A DNA stretch of 7,194 nucleotides from Desulfobacterales bacterium (GCA_021107495.1 JAIOSR010000068.1:1-7194), one strand, 5' to 3'. Positions 1 through 5,080 are shown, counted from the first letter of the stretch. Made by a program: numbers and translations. The notes: generated by a model not told the origin, from the letters alone.

Positions 1-182
1 ACGAATTCCCTTTCATAGCCCAGGGCCAGACATATCCACTGGAAGAGGGAATGACGTTCGCGGTCGAGCCCAAGATAGTCTTTCCCGGTGAGGGATCGGT
101 GGGGATTGAAAACACGGTGGTTGTCACCAGGGACGGGTGTGAGATACTGACGACATTGGAGCAGGATGTATTAGAGGTTTAA
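1..182 (+). CDS. M24-family metallopeptidase (Xaa-Pro aminopeptidase/dipeptidase type), C-terminal end only
   Basis: Partial gene cut by the left edge; the first full codon is at position 3 and the TAA stop is at 180-182, leaving 59 residues. The visible part matches the end of the pita-bread catalytic domain of M24B peptidases, which remove N-terminal residues ahead of proline or split Xaa-Pro dipeptides in the cytoplasm. Seen directly: a PLEEGMTFAVEPK segment with Glu at visible residue 22, and a GSVGIENTVVVT segment with Glu at visible residue 36. In the family these two Glu residues are the last two ligands of the two-metal centre; the two Asp and one His ligands must lie upstream of the window. 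The stop lies where family members normally end, so the C-terminus looks intact. Methionine aminopeptidase is a less likely alternative, because the FPGEG-VGIENT wording is typical of the Xaa-Pro branch. Confidence 0.88.
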   Translation, partial: EFPFIAQGQTYPLEEGMTFAVEPKIVFPGEGSVGIENTVVVTRDGCEILTTLEQDVLEV

Positions 183-195
183 AAGCTGAGATAGC

Positions 196-276
196 CGCAA
201 AAAGGCGCAAAATACGCAAAAATAAAAAATGGCTTTCCAAAACAAAGTGACTAAAGTGAACTAAAGTGCCTAAAGT
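196..276. repeat. Short direct repeats: three CGCAAAA units, then four AAAGT units
   Basis: CGCAAAA occurs at 196-202, 206-212 and 215-221. After an A-rich stretch, AAAGTG occurs at 244-249, 253-258 and 263-268, with AAAGTT at 272-277. The steps are 9-10 bp in both sets. A-tracts repeated at one helical turn are known to bend DNA, so intrinsic curvature just downstream of the peptidase stop is a reasonable inference. The array could equally be a degenerate dispersed intergenic repeat. Confidence 0.55.
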
Positions 277-277
277 T

Positions 278-305
278 ATGGTGTCGCTTCGCAACGTCAT
301 TTTTT
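278..305 (+). terminator. Possible Rho-independent terminator after the M24 peptidase gene
   Basis: Positions 278-300 fold on themselves: ATG at 278-280 pairs with CAT at 298-300, and pairing continues inward through two G-T wobbles and one C/A mismatch to a TTC loop at 288-290. Six T residues follow at 300-305. The hairpin lies about 95 bp after the peptidase stop and on the right strand to end that transcript. The two wobbles and the mismatch make it weak. A related hairpin exists at 1052-1084, so it may instead be a dispersed repeat. Confidence 0.35.
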
Positions 306-524
306 ATTACGCCAAAAACTAAAAGAGAATTCCATATTTGAGGCATCGAAGATTTGAGCTGATTTTGGCGAAATATTTTGGACGAAAGGGTGTGTTTCTA
401 ACTCAGGATTTGGCTTAAACGTTCAGTGGTTAAAACTTTTGAATCTTGGAATCCTCTTTCCAAAGTAATTTTGAGAAGTACCTAAGAACGATGGAATTGC
501 AATCGCTAAACAAATTTTTTGCAT

Positions 525-528
525 GAGG
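525..528 (+). promoter_or_regulatory. Ribosome binding site that sets the rseC-like start
   Basis: GAGG at 525-528 lies 5 nt before ATG at 534. It supports that ATG over the in-frame TTG at 519, which has only a T-rich stretch before it. Confidence 0.65.
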
Positions 529-533
529 TCTTT

Positions 534-995
534 ATGATCACCGAGCAGGGAGTAGTTGAAGAGATAGTGCAGCAGAAGGCCGTGGTTCGCATTCAGAAAG
601 GCTCGTCCTGCGCGGGTTGTCAGTCCCGTGGCTCGTGTATGGTCGTGGACGATAAGACAATGATGGTTGAGGTGGCCAATGAGCTTGAGGCGAATGCGGG
701 GGATATGGTCCAACTGGGAATGCCTTCGGGTTCCCTTATGAAGCTTTCTTTGCTTGTCTATCTCTTCCCTGTCATAGGGTTTGTGGCAGGCGCCTTTATG
801 GCAGCGGCCTGGGCCGAGTCTCTTCACATGGATTCGACAACGGCCTCCGTGTTAGGCGGTTTTGGTGCCATGGCAATTATCTTTTTTGTCGTGATATGGC
901 TCAACCGGGGGGCGAAGGACACGGGGAAATATCGTCCCCGGATGATGCGAATACTGGCGAAGGCAGAGCCACCTCAAGAAGAGCTGCCCGGATGA
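534..995 (+). CDS. rseC: RseC/SoxR-reducing family inner-membrane protein
   Basis: Encodes 153 residues in the size and layout of the RseC (SoxR_RseC) family. E. coli RseC modulates the sigma-E envelope-stress pathway, and RsxC-associated relatives take part in SoxR reduction. Seen directly: an N-terminal soluble part of about 70 residues with a three-cysteine cluster, Cys26, Cys29 and Cys35 (CX2CX5C); the family GSL motif just before the first membrane helix; two hydrophobic segments at about 71-93 and 104-123; and a short basic tail ending in the cytoplasm or periplasm (orientation not resolved). The cysteines match the E. coli cluster and could bind a metal or Fe-S centre or act as a redox switch. 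ATG at 534 is preferred because of the GAGG site; an in-frame TTG at 519 would add five residues. No rpoE, rseA, rseB or rnf gene is visible beside it, so the role here is open. The symbol reflects family membership only. Confidence 0.8.
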   Translation: MITEQGVVEEIVQQKAVVRIQKGSSCAGCQSRGSCMVVDDKTMMVEVANELEANAGDMVQLGMPSGSLMKLSLLVYLFPVIGFVAGAFMAAAWAESLHMDSTTASVLGGFGAMAIIFFVVIWLNRGAKDTGKYRPRMMRILAKAEPPQEELPG

Positions 996-1012
996 GCGAG
1001 TCAATATAAAAA

Positions 1013-1142
1013 CGAACGTCCAACATCGAAAATCGAACGTCCAACGTCGAATTAAGGTACGCCTTCGGCGGTTCAATTTTATTAAGAAGATGGAGCAAAG
1101 CGAAACCCACATTCGATGTTGAGAGTTGGATGTTCGACGTTC
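1013..1142. repeat. Imperfect inverted repeat with duplicated 18-bp left-arm unit
   Basis: The left arm has two 18-bp copies of CGAACGTCCAACRTCGAA, at 1013-1030 and 1034-1051, differing at one base and repeating every 21 bp. The right arm at 1111-1142 carries the same vocabulary on the other strand (TTCGATGTTG, then GGATGTTCGACGTTC), so the two arms can pair with gaps. A CTTCG-type hairpin at 1052-1084 sits between them. It looks like a dispersed intergenic palindromic element. No transposase or target-site duplication is visible. Confidence 0.7.
1052..1084. repeat. CTTCG hairpin repeat, related to the one at 276-309
   Basis: CGCC-TTC-GGCG at 1060-1070 forms a perfect 4-bp stem with a TTC loop. 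It is flanked by TTAAGGT on the left and TTCAATTTTATTA on the right. The stretch at 276-309 has the same order: TTA-x-GGT, then a CG-rich CTTCG core, then TCA, a T run and ATTA. About 24 of 34 aligned positions agree, so the two are probably copies of one short element. Confidence 0.5.
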
Positions 1143-1263
1143 ATCTCTTTCCTGTTTGTTATTTGTGATTTACCGGCTATTCTTCGGGGGCTCTCTTTAG
1201 CATGACAGCATGCCCTCTCAATCCCAAGACACAATATAAGGCTAAGCTCAGGTTTTTTTCACT

Positions 1264-2139
1264 ATGCATTACGAAGGACCCATATACAGACCTCCCAGTG
1301 AAGCGGACAGCCTCCTGGTACAGGCTACGGTTGGTTGTCCCCACAACAAGTGCACCTTTTGCATGACCTACAAAAAAGGCCCGGCCTACAGGGTGCGGCC
1401 CGTGAGGGAGATAGAAGAGGACCTGGAAAGTGCCATTAAGATTTACGGTACCCATGTGCGAACCCTCTTTTTCCCTGCCGGAAACACCATTGCCATGCCC
1501 GCACCAGAGCTTGCCCGTATCTGCGTATATGCGCGATCCCTTTTCCCCCATCTCGAGCGGATAACCGTTTACGGGTCATCAAAATATATTTTCAGGAAAG
1601 GGTTGGCTGATCTCAAAAAACTGAGAAAGAGCGGGCTGTCGCGCATACATGTTGGTCTTGAGAGCGGGGATGACGAGGTGCTGCGCCGAATCAAAAAGGG
1701 GACCGATTCCGCAGAGCAGATCCGGGCAGGGAAATGGGTTCGGGAAGCGGGTATTGAGTTGAGCGAATATGTGGTCCTCGGAATAGGGGGAAGGGAGAGG
1801 ACCCGGGAACACGCCCTTGCAACCGCCCGTGTCCTGAGCGCCATAAATCCGGATTTTATCCGCTTGCGGACCTTTCTGCCAAAGATAAACACTGTGCTTT
1901 TGCATCAGATCAAAAAAGGGCGTTTCGAGGTACTGTCCGCCCATGAAGTGCTGAAAGAGACACGGCAGTTGATCGAGAACCTGGATGTAACATCCCGGGT
2001 CCACAGTGATCATTATACCAACTATGTAGACGCTCACGGTAAAATGCCGGAAGACAGGGAAAAGATTTTGAAGGTCATTGACGGGGCGCTCAAAAAAGAT
2101 GAATCAGCCTTCAGACCGGTGTATGTGGGGACACAATGA
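1264..2139 (+). CDS. Radical SAM protein of unknown reaction (CPHNxCTFC type)
   Basis: A 291-residue cytoplasmic protein. Radical SAM enzymes use a 4Fe-4S cluster to cleave S-adenosylmethionine and start radical chemistry. Seen directly: a GPIYRPPSEADS opening; the cluster loop at Cys25, Cys30 and Cys33, spaced CX4CX2C instead of the usual CX3CX2C; a GLESGDDEVLRRIKKG segment near residues 137-152, typical of Elp3/MiaB-like radical SAM barrels; and a VVLGIGG strand near residue 170. No B12-binding, TRAM or extra Fe-S domain is attached, and the length covers little more than one barrel. From memory, proteins annotated only as radical SAM share the GC-S/P-HNKCTFC wording, so the cluster spacing is probably native and not an error. 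ATG at 1264 follows only a weak CAGG about 11 nt upstream. The next gene starts 39 bp later. Substrate unknown. Confidence 0.85.
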   Translation: MHYEGPIYRPPSEADSLLVQATVGCPHNKCTFCMTYKKGPAYRVRPVREIEEDLESAIKIYGTHVRTLFFPAGNTIAMPAPELARICVYARSLFPHLERITVYGSSKYIFRKGLADLKKLRKSGLSRIHVGLESGDDEVLRRIKKGTDSAEQIRAGKWVREAGIELSEYVVLGIGGRERTREHALATARVLSAINPDFIRLRTFLPKINTVLLHQIKKGRFEVLSAHEVLKETRQLIENLDVTSRVHSDHYTNYVDAHGKMPEDREKILKVIDGALKKDESAFRPVYVGTQ

Positions 2140-2178
2140 TTACTTGAAAAAGGACCGTTATTCTGATACCTTCCCTCA

Positions 2179-3102
2179 ATGACAAAACCCTGCGCCTCCA
2201 TTGATATCGGTTCTCACACTGCGAGGCTCCTGATTGCGGAGAAATCAGGGCCCCGGGGCATTCTACGGCCTCTGATAAGGAAAAGAGACTATATCCGCCT
2301 GAGTGAAGGATTTGATCGGGCAGGGAAAAAAATCATTCAGCCCGATGCCATTGACCGGACCTTGAATGTCTTAAAGGGTTTTTCGCAAAGCCTTAAGACG
2401 TTTAATGCGGGTTCCGTGCATGCGGTTGCAACGGGTCTTTTCAGGGAGGCTGCTAACAGGGACGAATTCCTTGATCGTATTTACCAAAGCACGGGTATTC
2501 GCGTAAGGACCATAACCGGAGATGAGGAAGCACTCCTGACAGGCAAGGGAGTGTTCAAAGCGTTGAATATTCGAAAAAGCCCCTTTGTCATCTTTGACCT
2601 TGGCGGCGGGAGCACGGAATTTTTAGCGGGCACCGAGGAGGCCCAAACGGTCAAATCCATCCCCATAGGGGCGGGGATTCTGACCCAGTCGTATCTGAAG
2701 ACCGATCCTCCGGAAAAGGAAGAGATCAATAAACTCTCAAGACACATTGATCAATCTCTTGAAGAATTCCTTCCCGAACCTTATGTTAAAGGAAATAATT
2801 TTTCGATAGTGGGTACGGGAGGAACCGTAACCACTCTTGGGGTCATGTCTCACAGGATATCTGTAGAAGATATCACGCCGGAAATGATAAACGGGTTGAC
2901 ATTAACAAGGGCGCGAATTGAGGCCCTTTTTGACAGGCTGAGAAACCTGACCGTAGAAGAAAGAGCGACATTGCCCGGTTTAGATCCGGGAAGGGCGGGG
3001 GTGATTGTGGCGGGAACCCTGATTGTCATAAGAATTCTGCATTTTTTTAAATCGGTTCAACTGACGGTCAGTATGTCAGATCTTCTGGAAGGTATTTTAT
3101 AA
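2179..3102 (+). CDS. Ppx/GppA-family phosphatase (exopolyphosphatase or pppGpp phosphohydrolase), short form
   Basis: A 307-residue cytoplasmic protein covering only the two-lobed ASKHA catalytic fold; the C-terminal extension of E. coli Ppx and GppA (about 500 residues) is absent. Seen directly: phosphate-loop motif DIGSHTARLL at 9-18; the TGDEEALL segment with Glu116-Glu117, in the place of the catalytic Glu; FDLGGGSTEF at 139-148; GTGGTVTTL at 212-220; PGLDPGRAGVI at 266-276; and a final SDLLEGIL. Two positions differ from the usual pattern: His13 where DIGSN has Asn, and Gly274 where RADVI has Asp. Family members release phosphate from polyphosphate or convert pppGpp to ppGpp; the sequence does not decide which. 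A stop at 2164-2166 leaves ATG at 2179 as the only sensible start, yet no close Shine-Dalgarno is visible, so translation may depend on the upstream gene. guaB follows after 21 bp. Confidence 0.88.
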   Translation: MTKPCASIDIGSHTARLLIAEKSGPRGILRPLIRKRDYIRLSEGFDRAGKKIIQPDAIDRTLNVLKGFSQSLKTFNAGSVHAVATGLFREAANRDEFLDRIYQSTGIRVRTITGDEEALLTGKGVFKALNIRKSPFVIFDLGGGSTEFLAGTEEAQTVKSIPIGAGILTQSYLKTDPPEKEEINKLSRHIDQSLEEFLPEPYVKGNNFSIVGTGGTVTTLGVMSHRISVEDITPEMINGLTLTRARIEALFDRLRNLTVEERATLPGLDPGRAGVIVAGTLIVIRILHFFKSVQLTVSMSDLLEGIL

Positions 3103-3111
3103 TTTGTTTTA

Positions 3112-3121
3112 AGGGAGAGGG
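3112..3121 (+). promoter_or_regulatory. Strong ribosome binding site of guaB
   Basis: A purine run containing AGGGAG (3112-3117) and GAGG (3117-3120) ends 2-6 nt before ATG at 3124. It is much stronger than anything ahead of the ppx/gppA-like gene, which would favour high guaB output from a shared transcript. Confidence 0.75.
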
Positions 3122-3123
3122 AA

Positions 3124-4587
3124 ATGAATACGAATGATGTTCCATACGGCTTTACATTTGATGACCTTATTCTGATTCCGAGGCATTCTCATGTCTTGCC
3201 GGTCGAAGTGGATGTAAAAACGAGGTTGTCACGTAATATCGCGTTAAATATCCCAATTGTCAGTGCGGCCATGGACACCGTGACCGAATCCGGGACCGCC
3301 ATTACCATTGCGAGACAGGGGGGGCTAGGGTTTATCCACAAGAACATGAGCATTGAACGGCAGTCGCTTGAGGTGGAAAAGGTAAAAAAATCTGAAAGCG
3401 GGATGATTGTCGATCCCATTACCATAGAGCCGGATCGTAAGATCTATGAGGTCCTGGAGATCATGGAAAAATACAGGATTTCCGGCGTGCCCGTGGTAAA
3501 AAAGGGCAATCTGGTGGGGATTATTACCAACCGGGATCTCAGGTTTGAGACCAACCTGGATCAAAAGGTGGAAGCCGTGATGACCAAGGAGGATCTCGCA
3601 ACGGCACAAGTGGGTATAACCTTGGAGGAATCCAAGGCCATCCTTCACGAAAGACGCATCGAGAAGCTCCTGGTTGTTGATGAAAAGGGTAAACTGCAGG
3701 GGCTTATCACGATCAAGGATATTGAAAAAATAAAAATGTACCCTTTTTCCTGTAAAGATGAGCTGGGCCGGTTGAGGGTGGGCGCGGCCGTGGGTATTGC
3801 GCCTGATACGGAGGAAAGGATCGCCGGTCTTACTGCCGCCAATGTGGATGTGGTTGTTGTAGATACGGCACACGGACATTCTGAGAGAGTTCTTCAGACC
3901 GTAAGGGACCTTAAAAAGAAATATCCGGACCTGGAGCTGATTGCCGGAAACGTGGCCACGGCCGAAGGGGCAAGGGCGCTCATTGAAACGGGTGTTGATG
4001 GCGTGAAGGTGGGTGTGGGCCCCGGTTCCATATGCACCACAAGGGTCGTTGCGGGAGTCGGTGTACCCCAGATGACTGCCATAATGCACTGTGCCGAAGA
4101 GGCCAGGAAACAGGGAATTCCCGTTGTGGCGGACGGGGGAATCAAGTTTTCCGGGGATATCACAAAGGCATTGGCAGGAGGGGCGGACACGGTCATGATC
4201 GGGGGCCTTTTTGCAGGCACCGAGGAGAGCCCGGGCGAGACAATCCTGTTCCAAGGCAGGACATACAAGGTCTACAGGGGTATGGGTTCCTTAGAGGCCA
4301 TGAAGGAAGGGAGCGGGGACCGGTATTTTCAGGAAGAAACGGACATGGAGAAAAAACTGGTGCCCGAAGGGATCGTTGGCAGGGTCCCATATCGCGGTTC
4401 TTTGGCCGATAATGTTTACCAGCTTGTGGGCGGTTTGAGATCCGGCATGGGCTACCTTGGGTGCGCGGATATCAAGGCGCTTCAGACCGAGGCCAGGTTC
4501 GCTCAGATTACACCTGCGGGCCTCAGAGAAAGCCATGTCCATGACGTGATAATTACAAAAGAGGCGCCCAACTACAGGCTGGAGTAA
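3124..4587 (+). CDS. guaB: Inosine-5'-monophosphate dehydrogenase
   Basis: Oxidises IMP to XMP with NAD+, the first committed step of GMP synthesis, as a cytoplasmic tetramer or octamer. The 487 residues match the usual bacterial length (E. coli 488). Seen directly: N-terminal FTFDDLILIPR; substrate-barrel strand PIVSAAMDTVTE at about 44-55; an inserted pair of CBS domains at about 93-205 (SGVPVVKKGNLVGIITNRDL and the KLLVVDEKGKLQGLITIKDI repeat); the active-site loop GPGSICTTR with catalytic Cys304; ADGGIKFSGD and IGGLFAGTEESPGE for phosphate binding; and the flap Arg400-Tyr401 dyad in GSGDRYFQ. All key residues are present. CBS pairs in this family bind adenine and guanine nucleotides and tune activity, so GTP or (p)ppGpp feedback is plausible. 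It is the last gene of the radical SAM-ppx-guaB run. guaA lies 493 bp downstream, not directly adjacent. Confidence 0.99.
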   Translation: MNTNDVPYGFTFDDLILIPRHSHVLPVEVDVKTRLSRNIALNIPIVSAAMDTVTESGTAITIARQGGLGFIHKNMSIERQSLEVEKVKKSESGMIVDPITIEPDRKIYEVLEIMEKYRISGVPVVKKGNLVGIITNRDLRFETNLDQKVEAVMTKEDLATAQVGITLEESKAILHERRIEKLLVVDEKGKLQGLITIKDIEKIKMYPFSCKDELGRLRVGAAVGIAPDTEERIAGLTAANVDVVVVDTAHGHSERVLQTVRDLKKKYPDLELIAGNVATAEGARALIETGVDGVKVGVGPGSICTTRVVAGVGVPQMTAIMHCAEEARKQGIPVVADGGIKFSGDITKALAGGADTVMIGGLFAGTEESPGETILFQGRTYKVYRGMGSLEAMKEGSGDRYFQEETDMEKKLVPEGIVGRVPYRGSLADNVYQLVGGLRSGMGYLGCADIKALQTEARFAQITPAGLRESHVHDVIITKEAPNYRLE

Positions 4588-4723
4588 AGAGATCGTATTA
4601 AAAAGCTTTAGACTGGATTACAGGATAAACAAGATTCTTTATATCCCGTACCATTGCTGACCAAAATAAATTTAAATCTGCATATTTGGACAGGCAACTA
4701 TTTGATTTTCCACAAAGCACTTT

Positions 4724-4765
4724 GACAGCAGAAATTCAGGTTGTCTTGAAGCGCAAAATGCTGTC
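4724..4765. other. Nested stem-loop, candidate structured RNA element
   Basis: GACAGCA at 4724-4730 pairs perfectly with TGCTGTC at 4759-4765. Inside lies a second stem, TTCAGG (4735-4740) with CTTGAA (4745-4750), closed by a TTGT loop and containing one G-T wobble. The two stems are separated by an asymmetric internal loop (GAAA opposite GCGCAAAA). On the + strand it would lie in the guaB 3' untranslated region or a long guaA leader. It matches no riboswitch class that I know. Confidence 0.3.
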
Positions 4766-4799
4766 TAAAGACCAATGCCACAAATTAAAGGCATAATCA

Positions 4800-4880
4800 C
4801 CCCCCTTTGTAAAGGGGGGTCGGGGGGGATTTTATGCAACGGGTTGAAAATCCCCCTAAATCCCCCTTTAGAAAAGGGGG
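4800..4880. repeat. Inverted pair of 34-bp C-run/G-run hairpins
   Basis: The left arm is 4800-4833 and the right arm 4847-4880; the left arm and the reverse complement of the right arm agree at 28 of 34 positions around a 13-bp centre. Each arm is a hairpin by itself: CCCCCCTTT-GT-AAAGGGGGG at 4800-4819 and CCCCCTTT-AGA-AAAGGGGG at 4862-4880. This vocabulary (AATCCCCCTAAATCCCCCTTT) resembles a palindromic intergenic repeat I recall from many bacterial genomes. A transcript from either strand would meet a very stable stem here, so it may also stop or slow transcription, although only a short T run follows. Confidence 0.75.
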
Positions 4881-4934
4881 AGTTTAATCGTCCAATGTTT
4901 TGAGAAGATTTTTAACTCAAATCGCGGTCCTAAA

Positions 4935-4950
4935 CCAAAACCTATTTTGG
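4935..4950. other. Small perfect hairpin with a competing alternative fold
   Basis: CCAAAA (4935-4940) pairs with TTTTGG (4945-4950) around a CCTA loop. The overlapping GTCC at 4927-4930 could instead pair with GGAC at 4949-4952, which excludes the first stem. Both stems are short and may be chance. Confidence 0.25.
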
Positions 4951-4981
4951 ACAAGAGTGAAATTACATATCTTTTAAACGC

Positions 4982-5038
4982 GACAGGTATTTTGATCTAC
5001 AAGATTAAATTAATCCGGTCCATCCTGTTAATCCTGTC
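4982..5038. repeat. GACAGG...CCTGTC self-complementary repeat unit upstream of guaA
   Basis: GACAGG at 4982-4987 pairs with CCTGTC at 5033-5038, and GATTA at 5003-5007 pairs with TAATC at 5011-5015; the bases between the two stems pair poorly. The right half holds CATCCTGTTAATCCTGTC, a vocabulary that returns after guaA (6747-6759). The unit ends 31 bp before the guaA ribosome binding site, so it probably lies in the guaA leader if the promoter is further upstream. Confidence 0.55.
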
Positions 5039-5069
5039 AGAAATAAGCAGTTGGACTTGTGTGTAACAC

Positions 5070-5073
5070 GGAG
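5070..5073 (+). promoter_or_regulatory. Ribosome binding site that sets the guaA start at GTG 5081
   Basis: GGAG at 5070-5073 lies 7 nt before GTG at 5081. The longer in-frame alternative, TTG at 5051, has no purine-rich site at a suitable distance, and the ten residues it would add are not part of the GuaA domain. Confidence 0.7.
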
Positions 5074-5080
5074 CTTATCT

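Larger units (their letters stand above)
183..533. other. Repeat-rich, AT-rich spacer without a credible gene
   Basis: This 351-bp spacer separates the M24 peptidase gene from the rseC-like gene. Its first third carries short A-rich units spaced about one helical turn apart (196-276) and a hairpin followed by T residues (278-305). The remainder (about 310-520) is AT-rich and I see no gene in it on either strand. An open frame on the minus strand that enters the spacer (423-827) runs antisense through the rseC-like gene and resembles no family I know. The rseC-like promoter presumably lies here, but no sigma-70 box pair is good enough to call. Confidence 0.6.
996..1263. other. Spacer between the rseC-like and radical SAM genes, occupied mainly by palindromic repeats
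   Basis: This 268-bp spacer contains an imperfect large inverted repeat (1013-1142). The remaining approximately 120 bp must contain the start signals of the radical SAM-ppx-guaB run. A possible pair, TTGTTA and TATTCT about 16 bp apart around 1155-1182, matches the sigma-70 consensus in only 4 of 6 positions in each box and is not called as a promoter. Confidence 0.55.
4611..5038. repeat. 428-bp segment framed by imperfect 26-bp inverted repeats (MITE-like)
   Basis: The left end (4611-4636) begins GACTGGATTACAGGAT. The reverse complement of the right end (5012-5038) begins GACAGGATTAACAGGAT. The two ends agree at 21 of 27 aligned columns, with one gap. Nothing inside codes for protein, and no clean target duplication is seen outside the ends. 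It may be a decayed non-autonomous mobile element, or several dispersed intergenic repeats that happen to be nested. Confidence 0.5.
4588..5080. other. guaB-guaA spacer: nested inverted repeats, no gene
   Basis: This 493-bp, AT-rich stretch has no credible coding frame on either strand. It contains an outer inverted repeat (4611-4636 with 5012-5038), a nested stem-loop (4724-4765), a pair of C-run/G-run hairpins (4800-4880), a small hairpin (4935-4950), and a self-complementary repeat unit next to guaA (4982-5038). I recognise no purine, PreQ1, ykkC-type or PRPP/ppGpp riboswitch. A perfect TTGACA at 4722-4727 lacks a matching -10 box. The guaA promoter must lie here unless guaA is read through from guaB. 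Confidence 0.6.

Noticed and set aside
183..280. CRISPR array in the repeat-rich spacer
   Set aside because: The repeats are 6-8 bp with 2-4 bp between them, far too short for CRISPR repeats and spacers.
492..507. GG-N10-GC spacing resembling a sigma-54 promoter upstream of the rseC-like gene
   Set aside because: Only the two dinucleotides fit; the remaining consensus bases do not match, and such spacing is common by chance.
423..827. Minus-strand frame of 134 codons spanning the rseC-like gene and its upstream spacer
   Set aside because: Overlaps a recognisable family member on the plus strand and shows no domain or ribosome site of its own.
1177..1551. Minus-strand frame of 124 codons over the 5' part of the radical SAM gene
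   Set aside because: Covers the conserved cluster loop of a clear plus-strand gene; the predicted peptide resembles nothing known.
3325..4254. Long open frame (309 codons) on the minus strand, antisense to guaB
   Set aside because: It lies wholly within an intact, highly conserved guaB; its translation is rich in His, Gly and Arg with no recognisable domain, as expected of an antisense shadow.
4032..4412. Second plus-strand frame of 126 codons inside guaB
   Set aside because: Frame-shifted shadow with Arg/Gly-rich low-complexity translation; guaB itself is unbroken here, so it is not a frameshift remnant.
4722..4750. Perfect TTGACA (4722-4727) as a guaA -35 box
   Set aside because: No -10-like hexamer lies 16-18 bp downstream, and the bases belong to the stem of a nested hairpin.
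4588..5080. Purine or other riboswitch controlling guaA
   Set aside because: No conserved core of a known purine-related riboswitch could be recognised by eye; a covariance-model scan would be decisive and could not be run.
5051..5080. Longer GuaA starting at TTG 5051
   Set aside because: No ribosome site for TTG, whereas GTG at 5081 has GGAG at 7 nt and gives catalytic Cys86, the same number as in the E. coli enzyme.
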